Below, in pieces: positions 1-10,634 of a stretch of 64,000 nucleotides of DNA (position 1 is the first letter of the stretch; the number at the start of each line of letters is the position of its first letter). The notes under the pieces were generated by a model. The model was not told where the DNA came from, did no database searches, and saw nothing but the letters and a program-made list of their open reading frames with translations. Position numbers and translations under genes: made by a program. The DNA comes from Taeniopygia guttata. Its lineage: Eukaryota; Chordata; Aves; Passeriformes; Estrildidae. The stretch covers positions 7,116,501 to 7,180,500 of the forward strand of contig NC_133050.1 in the NCBI RefSeq assembly GCF_048771995.1. Direction: 5' to 3'.

Positions 1-694
<694 letters not shown>

Positions 695-869
695 CTAAAA
701 CACCCCAAAACCGCCCCAAAAGCCCCGGCACAGCACCCTACACACCCCCTGCCCCAAACACCCCACAACACCCAACCTACACCCCAAAGCCACCCCAAAC
801 TCACCCCAAACCCACCCCAAACCCACCCCGTCCCACCCCTCCAGCACCCCCCGCCCCAGCATCCCCCAA

Positions 870-1069
870 CCGCCGCCCCTCGCGGCCCCCGGCGCTCGGT
901 ACCGGCTCCGCTCCGCGCTCGGTGCCGAGCGGCTCCGCCCCGGAACGGGCCGGGACCGGGCACCGGCCGGAGCGGGGCCGGGGGCGGGACCGGGACCCCC
1001 GCGGGACTCCCCCCGCGGCCGCGCTATAGATAGGCGTTAATCCCCGTTAATGAGATGATCCTCATTAAC
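870..1069 (-). promoter_or_regulatory. GC-rich promoter region of the left gene with a palindrome
   Basis: About 150 bp of dense GC sequence is followed by an AT-rich island. That island holds GTTAATGAG at 1046-1054 and its exact reverse complement CTCATTAAC at 1061-1069, with a 6-bp spacer, and another CGTTAAT at 1035. Homeodomain or HNF1-type factors recognise TTAAT cores. Assigning this to promoter function is an inference from position, about 1 kb upstream of the left gene and 1 kb upstream of NUDT17. Confidence 0.4.
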
Positions 1070-1668
1070 TGCCGGGGGTGGGGGGGCTTTGCACGCGCGT
1101 GTGCGCGGGCACGGCGGTGGCTCCCCCCCCCCCCCCCGTTACCGGGGCGCGCTCCCGCGTGCAATTCTCGTCCCGAGACCCCCCCCCGTTGCACACGCGT
1201 GTGCGGCGTGGCGGCCACCCGTGTGTCCCCTCTGTCCCCAGAGCGGTGACCTGTCACCCGCGCCAAAGCGTGGCCACTTGCCTCGCCCGAGTGGCTACTG
1301 GGAGTTACTGGGAGTTACTGGGACATACTGGGAGCGCCGAGCTGCCCCCGGGGTCCCGCTCAGGCTCCGGTCCCCGAGTGTCACCGCTGCTCAGAGGGGA
1401 CCCTGGGGACACGGCAGGGGTGGGGGACATGGGGACACCCCCGAGACTCGTGGGGGGACTCCGGGGGTCCCGAGGGGCCGGGCAGGGGGTGACACCTGCT
1501 GGCACGGCCTGGAACGGCACGGCGGGGACAGAGGGGGCGATGTCCCCGGGGCGGTGGCGGCAGCCCTGGGGACACACACCGCGGTGTCCCCGGAGTGTCC
1601 CTGAGGGGCGGCAGCGTCCCCAGGGGTGGCCACGGCCGGTGACAGTGTGGCCAGTGGGGGGACGCGGA

Positions 1669-1890
1669 GGACGTGGACACACCCGGGGACGCACGCAGGA
1701 CACGGGGGACACACGCAGGACACATGGGGACACACGGGGACACACGGGGGACACGGGGGACACACTCAGGACACGGGGGACGCACGCAGGACACACGGGG
1801 ACACACGGGGACGCACTCAGGACACACGGGGGACACACGCAGGACACACGGGGACACACTCAGGACACACGGGGACACACGGGGGACACG
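1669..1890. repeat. ACACGGGGAC-type minisatellite
   Basis: Irregular 10-24 bp units built from ACACGGGG and ACGCAGGACAC repeat upstream of NUDT17. Bases 1070-1668 hold GC-rich intergenic DNA without a gene that I can support. Confidence 0.8.
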
Positions 1891-2045
1891 GAGCTGTCCC
1901 CGCTGTCCCCACCCGTGGGTGCGGCCTTTGCCCTGCAGGGGGCGCAGTCGCCGGCGCGGCTCAGGCCCCGCCCCCGGAGCGCGTCAGGCCCCGCCCCATT
2001 CTCAGGGAGGCCCCGCCCCCTTCCCCGGTAGGCCCCGCCCCCGAC

Positions 2046-4700
2046 ATGGCGGGCGCGCGCGTGCTCGTGCACGTACGGCGCGCGGGGGCGGGGGGGGCGG
2101 CGGCGTTCGGGCAGGTCCGGGGGGACCGGGGGGGACCGGGGGGACCGGGGGGACCGGGGGGGACCGGGGGCAATGGGGGGACCGGGGGACCGGGGGGACC
2201 GAGGGGACCGGGGGGACCGGGGGGGATTGGGGGGAGCGGGGGGGAGCGGGGGGGACCGGGGGGACCGGGGAGAACCGGGGGGACCGGGGGGCACCGGGAG
2301 GCACCGGGGGGAACCGGGGGAACCGGGAGGCACCGGGGGCACCGGGGGGAACCGGGGACAATGGGGGGAATGGGGGGGGACAGTGCAGGGGAGGGGGTGC
2401 GGCCCCGGTGTCCCCCCGCCTGTCCCGGTGCGGTGACAGCGGCCCCGGTGTCCCCCCGCCTGTCCCGGTGCGGTGACAGCGGCCCCGGTGTCCCCCCCGC
2501 CTGTCCCGGTGCGGTGACAGCGGCCCCGGTGTCCCCCCCGCCTGTCCCGGTGCGGTGACAGCGGCCCCGGTGTCCCCGCAGAGTGTCACCGGCGTGTTCT
2601 GCCCCGCGCACACGGACGTGGCCCCGGTGAGCTGCGGGCTGGAGCGCGGCCACCTCCTCATCTCCGATGTCCCCTTCCCCGGCTCCACCGCCACCGTCCT
2701 CAAGGTGCGCGGGGCCGCCGGCCCCGGTGTTTCCCCCGGTGTTTCCCCCGGTGTCACCGCGTCCCCCCGGGAGCCATCGCGCCGCTGATGTCCCCTGTCC
2801 CCGCAGAGACCCCCGTTCTGCCCCGCCAAGCTGGGGGGACAGCCGCGGGGACAGCCGCGGGGACAGCCGCGGGGACAGCCGGGGGGACAGCCGCGGGGAC
2901 AGCCGCGGGGACAGCCGCGGGGACAGCCGCGGGGACAGCCGCGGGGACAGCCGGGGGTGGCCGCAGCGGTGGCCGTGCTGCTGGAGGCCGCCTGCGGCCA
3001 CGTCCTGCTGACCCGCCGGGCCACCACCCTGCGCCACTTCCCCAACGTCTGGGTGCCACCAGGTGAGCGCGAGGACGGGGACAGCAGAGCTTTGGGGTCC
3101 CCCGACCCTTCACTCAGGTGGGGACGGGGATTTTGGGGTGCTCTGACCCCTGTCCCCCCACCCAGGTGGGCACTTGGAGCCAGGAGAAGAGGTGAGGTGG
3201 CACCGTGGGCAGGGCAGGGGGTGCCCAGGTGAGCGCGGGGACACGGGTGTCCCCTGACCCCCCGGACCCGCAGCTGGTGGCCGCGGGGCTGCGGGAACTG
3301 GCCGAGGAGACGGGGCTGCACCTGGAGCCCGGCACCTTCTCGTGGGACCTGCTCGGCCTCTGGGAGGTAACGACCCCCCCGCACCCGGGGCTGGGCAGGG
3401 GGTGGCACCCCTGGGTGTCCCACGGGTCACCCCTGCTCCCCACAGTCCGTGTTCCCCCCCTCGCTGAGCTGGGGGCCACCGCGCTGCCACCACATTGTCA
3501 CCTACCTGGGGCTGCGCTCGGCCGAGCCCCGGCAGCGGCTGCAGGTGGGGGCAGCTCCGAGGGTGGGGGGCACTCCGTGGGTGGGGGGCACTCCGTGGGT
3601 GGGGGGCACTCCGTGGGTGCGGGGGCACCTCCTTGGGTGGGGGGCATCTCCGTGGGTGGGGGGCACCGCCATGGGTGGGGACACTCTATGGGTGGGGGGC
3701 ACCTCCGTGGGTGAGGGGCACTCCGTGGGTGGGGGGCACCTCCATGGGTGGGGGGCACCTCCATGGGTGGGGTCCTTCCATCGGTGGGGGGCAATCCATG
3801 GGTGGGGGGCACTGCCATGGGTGGGGTCCTTCCATGGGTGGGGGACATCTCCATGGGTGGGGACCCTCTAAGGAGGGGGGGCACCTCCGAGGGGGTCTCT
3901 CCATGGGTGGGGGGCACCTCCGAGGGGGTCCCTCCATGGGTGGGGGGCACCTCCGAGGGGGTCTCTCCATGGGTGGGGGGCACCTCCGAGGGGGTCCCTC
4001 CATGGGTGGGGGGCACCTCCGAGGGGGTCTCTCCATGGGTGGGGGGCACCTCCGGGGGGGTCCCTCCATGGGTGGGGGGCACCTCCGAGGGGGTCCCTCC
4101 ATGGGTGGGGGGCACCTCCGAGGGGGTCTCTCCATGGGTGGGGGTCCCTCTCGCTGTTGCAGTCCCTCTCTGGATCTGGGTGTCTCTGAGGGTGGGGGTC
4201 CCTCCATGGCTGGGGTGTCCCTCCTGGGGTTGGGGTCCCTCTCAAGGTTGGGGTTCCCCCCCCGGGGGTCCCTCCCCCCACGGGGGTCCGTGCCCAGGCC
4301 CGGCTGTGTCCGAGCCCGGGTGAGGTCAGTGCCGTGGCCTGGCTGGAGCCTCCGGTCCTGGAGGCCATCGCTGCCACCGAGGATGGAGCCGAGGGACCGG
4401 GACCGGGACCGGGATCGTTCCCCGGAGAGCTGCCGCCCACCGTGGGGTGAGACGCCGCTGACACCGTGGGGACAGCGACAGGAAAAGCCCCGGGGCTGTC
4501 CTGGCTCCATCCCTGACCCCGTTCCCTGCCCCAGGATCACCGAGCTCAGCCCCCACGGCCTCCGGAGCTGCCGCATTCCCACCGGGATCCTCCTGCGCCG
4601 GGCCCCGGCCCACGGCCCCGACCTGGAGCGCGTCAGCACCGGCACCAAATTCGCGCTGGGGCGGCGGCGGGCGGGGCCCGACCGGGAGGAACGGGAATAA
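2046..4700 (+). CDS. NUDT17: NUDT17, Nudix hydrolase 17
   Basis: Eight coding exons: 2046-2114, 2582-2704, 2807-3062, 3166-3191, 3274-3366, 3446-3544, 4298-4446, 4535-4700, giving 326 codons plus stop (human protein about 328 aa). The Nudix box is complete across the exon 4/5 junction, around residues 150-173: GGHLEPGEE followed by RELAEETGL, with the metal-binding Glu residues present. Family members hydrolyse nucleoside diphosphates linked to another group; the substrate of NUDT17 is not firmly known. The C-terminus RVSTGTKFAL matches the mammalian orthologue. Oddities are a (Gly-Gln-Pro-Arg) array in exon 3 that replaces the normal linker before LLTRRATTLRHFPNVWVPPG, and a stop codon that overlaps the poly(A) hexamer. 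The gene is tail-to-tail with ANKRD35. Confidence 0.95.
2115..2573. repeat. NUDT17 intron 1 repeats
   Basis: From 2118 to 2360 the plus strand is a GGGGGACCGG-like 9-10 bp array. From about 2401 to 2573 there are four copies of a roughly 41-bp unit containing GTGTCCCCCC and GCGGTGACAGC. The last copy runs into the splice acceptor of exon 2, so the acceptor tract is itself repeat-derived. Confidence 0.8.
2837..2956 (+). repeat. NUDT17: In-frame 12-bp coding minisatellite in NUDT17 exon 3
   Basis: Ten tandem GGACAGCCGCGG units (two end in GGGG) lie wholly inside exon 3. They encode (GQPR/GQPG) x10, around residues 75-114, between the conserved RPPFCP segment and the Nudix fold. The array is exactly in frame and ten units long. 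The human protein has an unrelated linker of similar position here. Confidence 0.85.
3545..4170. repeat. NUDT17 intron 6 minisatellite
   Basis: Units with the core CATGGGTGGGGGGCACCTCC, about 23-34 bp long, fill intron 6 between the Nudix-core exon and exon 7. From 3880 onward the unit is a regular 66-bp dimer that alternates GGTCTCTCC and GGTCCCTCC. Confidence 0.85.
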
Positions 4701-4771
4701 AACTCCAGCGGGATCCCAAATCCCGGCCCGGGTTTAAAACTCCAGCGGGATCCCAAATCCCGGCCCGGGTT
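4696..4771 (+). terminator. NUDT17: NUDT17 poly(A) signal overlapping its stop codon, then a 37-bp tandem duplication
   Basis: AATAAA at 4696-4701 contains the TAA stop (4698-4700). A 37-bp segment starting TAAAACTCCAGCGGG is present twice in tandem (4698-4734 and 4735-4771). No other AATAAA is present before ANKRD35 begins on the other strand. Confidence 0.7.
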
Positions 4772-4904
4772 GGAGTGGGGCCGGGGAGACACCAGCAATG
4801 TCATTCCCTGGTTTAGGGGGATGCCAGGGGAGGGGAGCAGGGATGGGGACACGGAGTGGGACACGGAGTGGGAGGCAGGCCACGCGTGGGTGGCGGATTC
4901 CCGG

Positions 4905-4910
4905 TTTAAT
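4905..4910 (-). terminator. ANKRD35: ANKRD35 candidate poly(A) signal ATTAAA overlapping its stop codon
   Basis: On the minus strand the end reads CAT TAA A, so ATTAAA, the commonest variant hexamer, covers the stop codon at 4906-4908. No other AATAAA or ATTAAA is seen on this strand down to the NUDT17 stop. Confidence 0.45.
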
Positions 4911-7900
4911 GGCACAGTCCTGCTCCCGCCTCGGCCCGCAGGATCCGCAGCAGCGCGGCGTGGACGCCCTCGTCCATGAATCCCTGCGGAGGGGGGAGCG
5001 TGGATTTTCCCAGGATCCCACCCGGGATCCCCTTTTCCCAATTTTCCCTATTTTTTCCAATTTCCCCCCGTTGTTTTCCCATTTCCCCCCTTTCTTTCCC
5101 TTTTGTGGGGGGGGTCCAGGAGGTCTCACCCCTCCTCCTGCTGTGCGGGACGTTCTGGAGAGCCCAAAACTGTGCCCGGCACCCAAAACTGTGCCCGGCA
5201 CCAGAACTGTGCCCGGCACCCAGAATTGTGCCCGGCACCCAAAACTGTGCCCGGCACCCAGAACTGTGCCCGGCACCCAAAACTGTGCCCGGCACCCAAA
5301 CTGTGCCCGGCACCCAAAACTGTGCCCGGCACCCAGAACTGTGCCCGGTACCCAAAACTGTGCCCCCACCCCCAGAGACCCCGGGCAGGGCAGGGCCGGG
5401 GGTCCCACCTGGGCAGCCTGGAGAAGGTGGCTCCGGTACACGGCCACAGTGTCCCGGTGCTGCTTCTGCTGGACCTGGGGGGGGCACAGGGTGACACGGG
5501 GTGACTCAGGGTGACGACAATTCCAAAGGGTGACACGTTGTGACGCCGGGCGCTGTCCCCACCTCCAGCTGGAGCTGGAGCCGGGCGCTGCGGCCCCGCA
5601 GCCCCAACACTTCAGCCGAGAGTTTCTCCGTCTCCGCCAGCAGCTGCTTCAGCTGGGGGGAAAGTCAGGGGCAGATTTGGGGGGACTGGGGGGGGCTGGT
5701 TGTTCTCAGCACCCCCAGAACCCCCTTGGTCCCTGTCAGCCCTCAAGGTCCCGCTCAGTTGTCCCCAAGGTCCCCCAGATGGGACTGGGAGATGGATCAG
5801 GATGGGGACAGGATGGGAAAGGGATGAGGATGATGATGGTGATGGAAAGAGGATGGGAAGGGGGTGGGGATGGGAGGAAGAGGAAGATGGGAGGGGGTCG
5901 GCAGTGGGGACGAGCATGGAAGGAGGATGATGACGGGAACGGGACTGGTGCGGGAAGGTCCCGTCCCCGTTCCCGGCCTGTGCCTCACCTTCCCGTCCTT
6001 GTCCCGGCAGGCGCGCTCCAGCCGCGCCGCGCGTTCCCGCAGCCCCTCCGCCGTCTCCCGCAGCTCCCGCAGCTCCCGCTCCCTCCCGGCCGCCCGCGCC
6101 TCGGCCGCCGCCGCCGCCTCCCGCCACCGCTCCGCCTCCGAGCCCGGCGGGACATCGGCGGCGCCGCTCTCCGTGCCCCGCGGCTCGCCGGTACCCGGTT
6201 CTGCCGGTATCCCGGGCGTTTCTCCGGTCTCTCCCTCCATCTCCGTGATGAGCTGCAGCGCCTCGTGCTGGGAGCGCACCAGCGCGTCCAGCCGCCGGTG
6301 CAGGTCCCGGAGGATTCCGGCCCCGGCGTCGCCTCCCGCCTCCCGCACCCGCGCTCCCAGCCCGTCCCGCAGCTCCCGCAGCTCCCGGCGCAGCCGCCGC
6401 GCCTCGTCCCGCTCCCCGGGATCCCGCAGCTCCCGCAGCTCCTGCTGCAGCCGCTCCCGCTCCCGGCCCAGCCGCGCCAGCTCCGCCAGGAGTTTCCCGT
6501 TGCCCTCCCGCAGCTCCAGCAGCTCCTTCTCCATCCTCCCGCCCTCCCTCGGCATCTCCGAGCCGGGCACCGCGCACCGGCACGCTGCCGCGGGCTCCCG
6601 CCGGAGCTTTTCCAGGAGGATTTGGGATCCCCGCAGCATCCTGCCGTGGATCTGGTCCTGCTGCTCCAGCGCCTGCTCCAGCCCCGCCGCCAGCTGCTGC
6701 CAGGCCCCGGCCCGGAGGGAATCCTCTGCCTCCCGACGCAGCTCCTGGCTCCGGGAGGAGGCGCCGACCTTCGCTTCCCGCATTTTGGAGCACTCCTCTC
6801 CCAGCCAGGCCAGGAACGGGATCAGCAGCGGAGCCTCGGCGCTGCCTTGTCCTCCTTCCTGCTCTTCATCCCTCGTCCTCTTCCTCAGCTCCGCTACGCG
6901 CCGGGCCAGGAGCTCCAGGCAGGCGCCCTCATCTTCCTCATCCTCCTCATCCTCCTCATCCTCAGCCGCGTCCCGTCCCGGCAGGAGCCGCACGAGCTCC
7001 CGCAGCCGCCGCCGGGTGCCCTCGGCAGCTTCCTCCAGCCTCCGGCATTCCAGAGTCTTCCTCGCCAGCTCCTCCCGCAGCCGCCGGGCAGCGCGTCCGT
7101 CCCGCTGCTCCTCCTCCTCCTCCTCCTCCTCAGCCTGTATTCCCACCTGCCCAGCACCGTTCTCTGCCGGAGGGAAAAGCACAGTCCCGTTTTCCCAATT
7201 TTCCCCGTTTTTTCCAATTCCCCCCCGTTGTTTTCCCATTTCCCCCCTTTCCCTTTTTTGGGGGGGTCCAGGAGGTCTCACCTCTCCTCCTGCTGTGTGG
7301 GACCTTCTGGAGAGCCCAACGCGGGGCCTTCCCGATGACATTCCAGGTGACATTCCCGGTGTCCTTCTTGTCCCTCTGGTGGCCCTGCAGCAGCTCGGCC
7401 ACTTCCAGGCTGCCGTGAGCCAGGGCCAGCTCCAGCGCTGTCCTGGGCCGGGGATGTGACACGGAGGGACACGGTGACACAGGTGACCGCCATCCCTTCC
7501 CCACAGCGGTGACACCCTTGGGGACACCCAGGGTCCCCTGTCACCCACCTGCCATCCCTGTCGGCCCGCCCGGGCTCGGCCCCGCGCCGCAGGAGTTGGG
7601 CACAAACGGCCGCGTGGTTCCCCTGCGCCGCCAGCATCAGGGGGGTCTGGCCGTGCTGGGGGGACACTGGGGTGACCATCAACCCTTGCTGTCCCCTGTC
7701 ACCCCCTGCTGTCCCCCCGTCCCCACTCACAGTGTCGGGGACATCCAGTGGGGCCTCGTGGTCGCAGAGCAGGAGGACGCTGGAGGCGCAGCCCGAGGAG
7801 GCTGCAGGGGGTGGGGTCACTGCAGGGCCTCTGGGGCACCTCTGGTGTCCCCCTGGTGTCCCCCACGTCTCGGGGTGTCCCCGTGTCCCCCCCCTCACCG

Positions 7901-9914
7901 GCCCAGTGCAGCGGAGTCCGGTTCTGCCCGTCCACGTGGCGCTCGTTGGCTCCATGCTGGGGGGACAGCGGGAAGGGAACGGGGATGGCACCGACACCCC
8001 CATCGCAGCCTGTTCCCATCCTCGTCCCCGTCCTTGTTCCCTGCCCTTGTCCCCATCCTCATCCTCCTCTGCACCTCCATCCGTGTCCTTATCCCTGTCC
8101 CTGTCCTGATCTCCATCCCTGGTTTCACCCCCAGCTGCATCCCATTGCAGTTCCCATTCCCATCCCATTCCTGTTCCCATTCCTCTTCCCATTCCCATCC
8201 CATTCCAGTTCCCATTCCTGTTCCCATTCCCATCCCATTCCTGTTCCCATCCCCATCCCATTGCAGTTCCCATTCCCATCCCACTCCTGTTCCCATTCCA
8301 ATTCCAGTTCCCATTCCCATCCCATTCCAGTTCCCATTGCAATTCCAGTTCCCATTCCAATTCCAGTTCCCATTCCCATCCCATTCCAGTTCCCATTCCC
8401 ATCCCACTCCTATCCCGTTCCAATTCCTGTTTCCATCCCGTTCCCATCCTATTCTCACCCCATTCCCATCTTATTCCCATCCCACTCCCATCCCGTTTGC
8501 ATCCCACTCCCGCCCCGTTCCCGTCCCATTCCCGTCCCGTTCCCGCCCCGTTCCCGCCCGGTTCCCGTCCCGTTCCCGCCCCGTTCCCGCCCCGTTCCCG
8601 CCCCTCTCGGTACCTGCAGCAGCACCTTCACGCACTGGGGCTGGCAGGCGATGGTGGCCAAGTGCAGGGCGGTGCTACCTGTGGGGACAGGGCCGGTGCT
8701 GGGGACACCCCCAGGGGACAACTGCCCCGCTAAGGGACACCCCCAGGGGACACCCCCTCCTTGGGGACACTCCCCAGGCTGCTCCCGGGGGTCCCTGCCT
8801 TGGGGAGCAGGTCTGGGCTCCTCCAGGGGTGACACAGGTGTCCCCAAGGGGAGCAGGTCTGGGCTCCTCCAGGGGTGACACAGGGTATCCCCAAGGTGTC
8901 CCCAAGCTGTCCCCAAGCTGTCCCCACCCACCGTCATCGTTGGTCTCGTTGACGGGCGCTCCGTGCTCCAGCAGCAGCGTCAGGCACTCGGTGAGACCCC
9001 CGGCCGCGGCCAGGTGGAGCCTGGGGGGGCAGCGAGAGGTGGCCGTGACCCGTGTGCCACCCCCAGACCCACCGAGCCCCCGCCGTGTCCCCCCGGCGGT
9101 GACATACGCGGACTGTCCCCGGGCGTTGAGCTTGGCGGGGCGGGCGGCCTTGCGGGCGGCCAGCGCGGCCACCCGGGCCACGTCCCCGCGTGTCACCGCC
9201 TCCAGCAGCTTCTGGTCCTGCCGCGTCCAGCTCTCCATCTGCGGGGGGACCCAGCACAGGACCCCAAACTCTGGGGGGGACCCCCACCCCGCACAGGACC
9301 CCCCAGTGTGGGTCCCCCCACGCATCTCCTGCCTCAGTTTCCCCGCTCCGCGGGCTCGGCAGAGCCGGGAGGGGGCGGAGGGGCCGGAGCGTGTCCCGGC
9401 CTGTGCCCGCCCGGCTGGTTTGGCGAGTGCCACCGAGCCGGGCCGGGCTCCAGCGTGGCACGGGCGGGGGTGGCACCGGGACAGGCACCGGGACTGGGAA
9501 CGGGACCGCGGACCGGGACCGGGGTCTGGGAACGGGAAGCGGGAGTGGGACTGGGAGCGGGGATGGGCTGCGGGACCTGCTGGGGGCTGGGGGATGGATT
9601 GGGGTGAGGATTGGGGCTGGGATTGGGGCTGGATTTGGGATGGAGGCGGCCAATGGGGATCGGATTGCAGGCGGCATCGGGACCAGCAGCAGGACTGGGA
9701 CAGGGACTGGGATTGGGATTGGGGCTGGGATTGGGGCTGGGGCAGTGGAATTGGAGCTGGATTGGGGTCGGGACTGAGGCAGCACGGGGCTGGCACCGGG
9801 GGCGGTCACAGCCGGCAGCGTGCTGGCACCGGGCTGGCACCGGGATCGGGCCCCCCGTTCTCTCCCGGGACTCACCGTCACCTGCGAGCTGGAGCAGGAG
9901 AACATCCTCTTCAT
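4906..9914 (-). CDS. ANKRD35: ANKRD35, ankyrin-repeat and coiled-coil protein
   Basis: Twelve coding exons, in transcript order: 9876-9914, 9108-9238, 8932-9020, 8614-8678, 7899-7956, 7731-7801, 7549-7655, 7282-7442, 5989-7163, 5563-5652, 5409-5474, 4906-4983, giving 709 aa. The N-terminus MKRMFSCSSSQV matches mammalian ANKRD35. About five ankyrin repeats follow (for example GSTALHLATIACQPQCVKV and RTPLHWA). The single large 1.2-kb exon encodes a Glu/Arg/Leu-rich coiled coil, and the C-terminus matches the family pattern (VYRSHLLQAAQ, then GFMDEGVHAALLRIL). The human protein is about 1,000 aa, so the coiled coil is shortened. The molecular role is poorly known. The end of exon 8 lies in a duplicated DNA segment, so that part of the protein is bird-specific at best. 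Confidence 0.93.
5033..5165. repeat. Segmental copy A in ANKRD35 intron 11
   Basis: This roughly 130-bp stretch (T/C-rich tract, then GGGGGGGTCCAGGAGGTCTC, then CTCCTCCTGCTGTG) is nearly identical and in the same orientation to 7189-7319. On the minus strand it carries a splice-donor-like GGTGAGACC. Confidence 0.85.
5165..5368. repeat. ANKRD35 intron 11 minisatellite
   Basis: About eleven units of an 18-20 bp sequence with the core ACTGTGCCCGGCACCCA lie directly beside segmental copy A. Confidence 0.85.
7189..7319. repeat. Segmental copy B covering the ANKRD35 exon 8 donor
   Basis: This is the second copy of the segment at 5033-5165. Here the minus-strand sequence forms the last 38 bases of exon 8, the GTGAGACC donor at 7281, and the start of intron 8. 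Confidence 0.8.
8138..8612. repeat. CCCATTCCCATTCC-type repeat, ANKRD35 intron 4
   Basis: Short units alternate CCCATTCC, AGTTCC and CCCGTTCC for about 470 bp and end right at the exon 4 donor. The minus strand reads GGAATGGGAATGG. Confidence 0.85.
8797..8890. repeat. Roughly 53-bp tandem duplication, ANKRD35 intron 3
   Basis: The segment around GGGAGCAGGTCTGGGCTCCT occurs twice in tandem, with small differences. Confidence 0.75.
9476..9790. repeat. GGGACTGGGATTGGGG repeat, ANKRD35 intron 1
   Basis: Irregular GGGAC(C/T)GGGA and GGATTGGGGCTG units lie just inside the gene from its first exon. Confidence 0.8.
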
Positions 9915-10226
9915 GGCCGCCGCGGGAGCCCCCCGACCCCCGCCCCTCCGCTCTCGGCCCCCCGACCCCTCCTCGCTGCGGGACCCCGGGAGCCGCCGCT
10001 CGCTCCGGGGCCGCGTCCTCCGCCCGCCCCGCCCCGCGCCCGGTCCCGCACCCGGCCCGGCGGCTCCGGCACCGCCCCGGGAGCGGCCCCGCCCTGCGGG
10101 TGCGCCCCGAACCCGGCCCCGTCGCCCCCCGGCTGAGAGACCCCCGCCCCAGCCGGTCCCTCCACCCACCCCCTTCATTTTGCCTCCAAACTCTTCATTT
10201 TCATGATTTTCCAAATTTTTTTTTTT

Positions 10227-10232
10227 TTTTAA
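10227..10232 (-). terminator. ARHGEF2: ARHGEF2 candidate poly(A) signal (ATTAAA)
   Basis: ATTAAA on the minus strand lies about 400 bp past the ARHGEF2 stop codon, within a poly(T) tract on the plus strand. No AATAAA is seen closer on this strand. Confidence 0.45.
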
Positions 10233-10634
10233 TATTTTTCATTTCTTTTCGCCCTTTGTTTTTACAGTTAATCCGCGGGGACCCCGTCCCTCCCCGCCCC
10301 ACCCTTGGGCAGCCCCCCGACACCGGGGACGGGGGGGTCACTGTCACCGCTGACCCAGGAGCTGGAAGTTCCTCGCCCTGGGGCCACCTCCCGCACCCCA
10401 AAACATCCAAATAAATAAATAAATCCCAGCGGGAAGAGGAGGGACACGATGTCACCCCTGTCCCCCCCGGGCTGGAGTAGGGGAGGGGGCGAGCGGACCC
10501 CGCCCCGTTCCCATAAGGCTCCCGTGGGAATAGCAGCGTCCCCATCCCGCTTTTCCCAACGCTCCCCACAGCCGGATCCAGCCCCCGGCGTGTCCTGGGG
10601 GGATCGTGGGGGGCTGGGGGGGCTGCGGGGGTCC

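Noticed and set aside
1626-2558. Collagen-like Gly-Xaa-Yaa open frame
   Set aside because: It comes from GGGGGACCGG repeats in NUDT17 intron 1. The real exon 1 is only 69 bases of it.
3495-4700. Overlapping long frames on both strands in NUDT17 intron 6
   Set aside because: They are products of the CATGGGTGGGGGGCACC array; the spliced NUDT17 frame explains the conserved sequence.
5612-7459. Plus-strand Arg/Ser-rich frames opposite the ANKRD35 large exon
   Set aside because: They are mirror frames of a GC-rich coiled-coil exon; only the minus-strand protein matches a known family.
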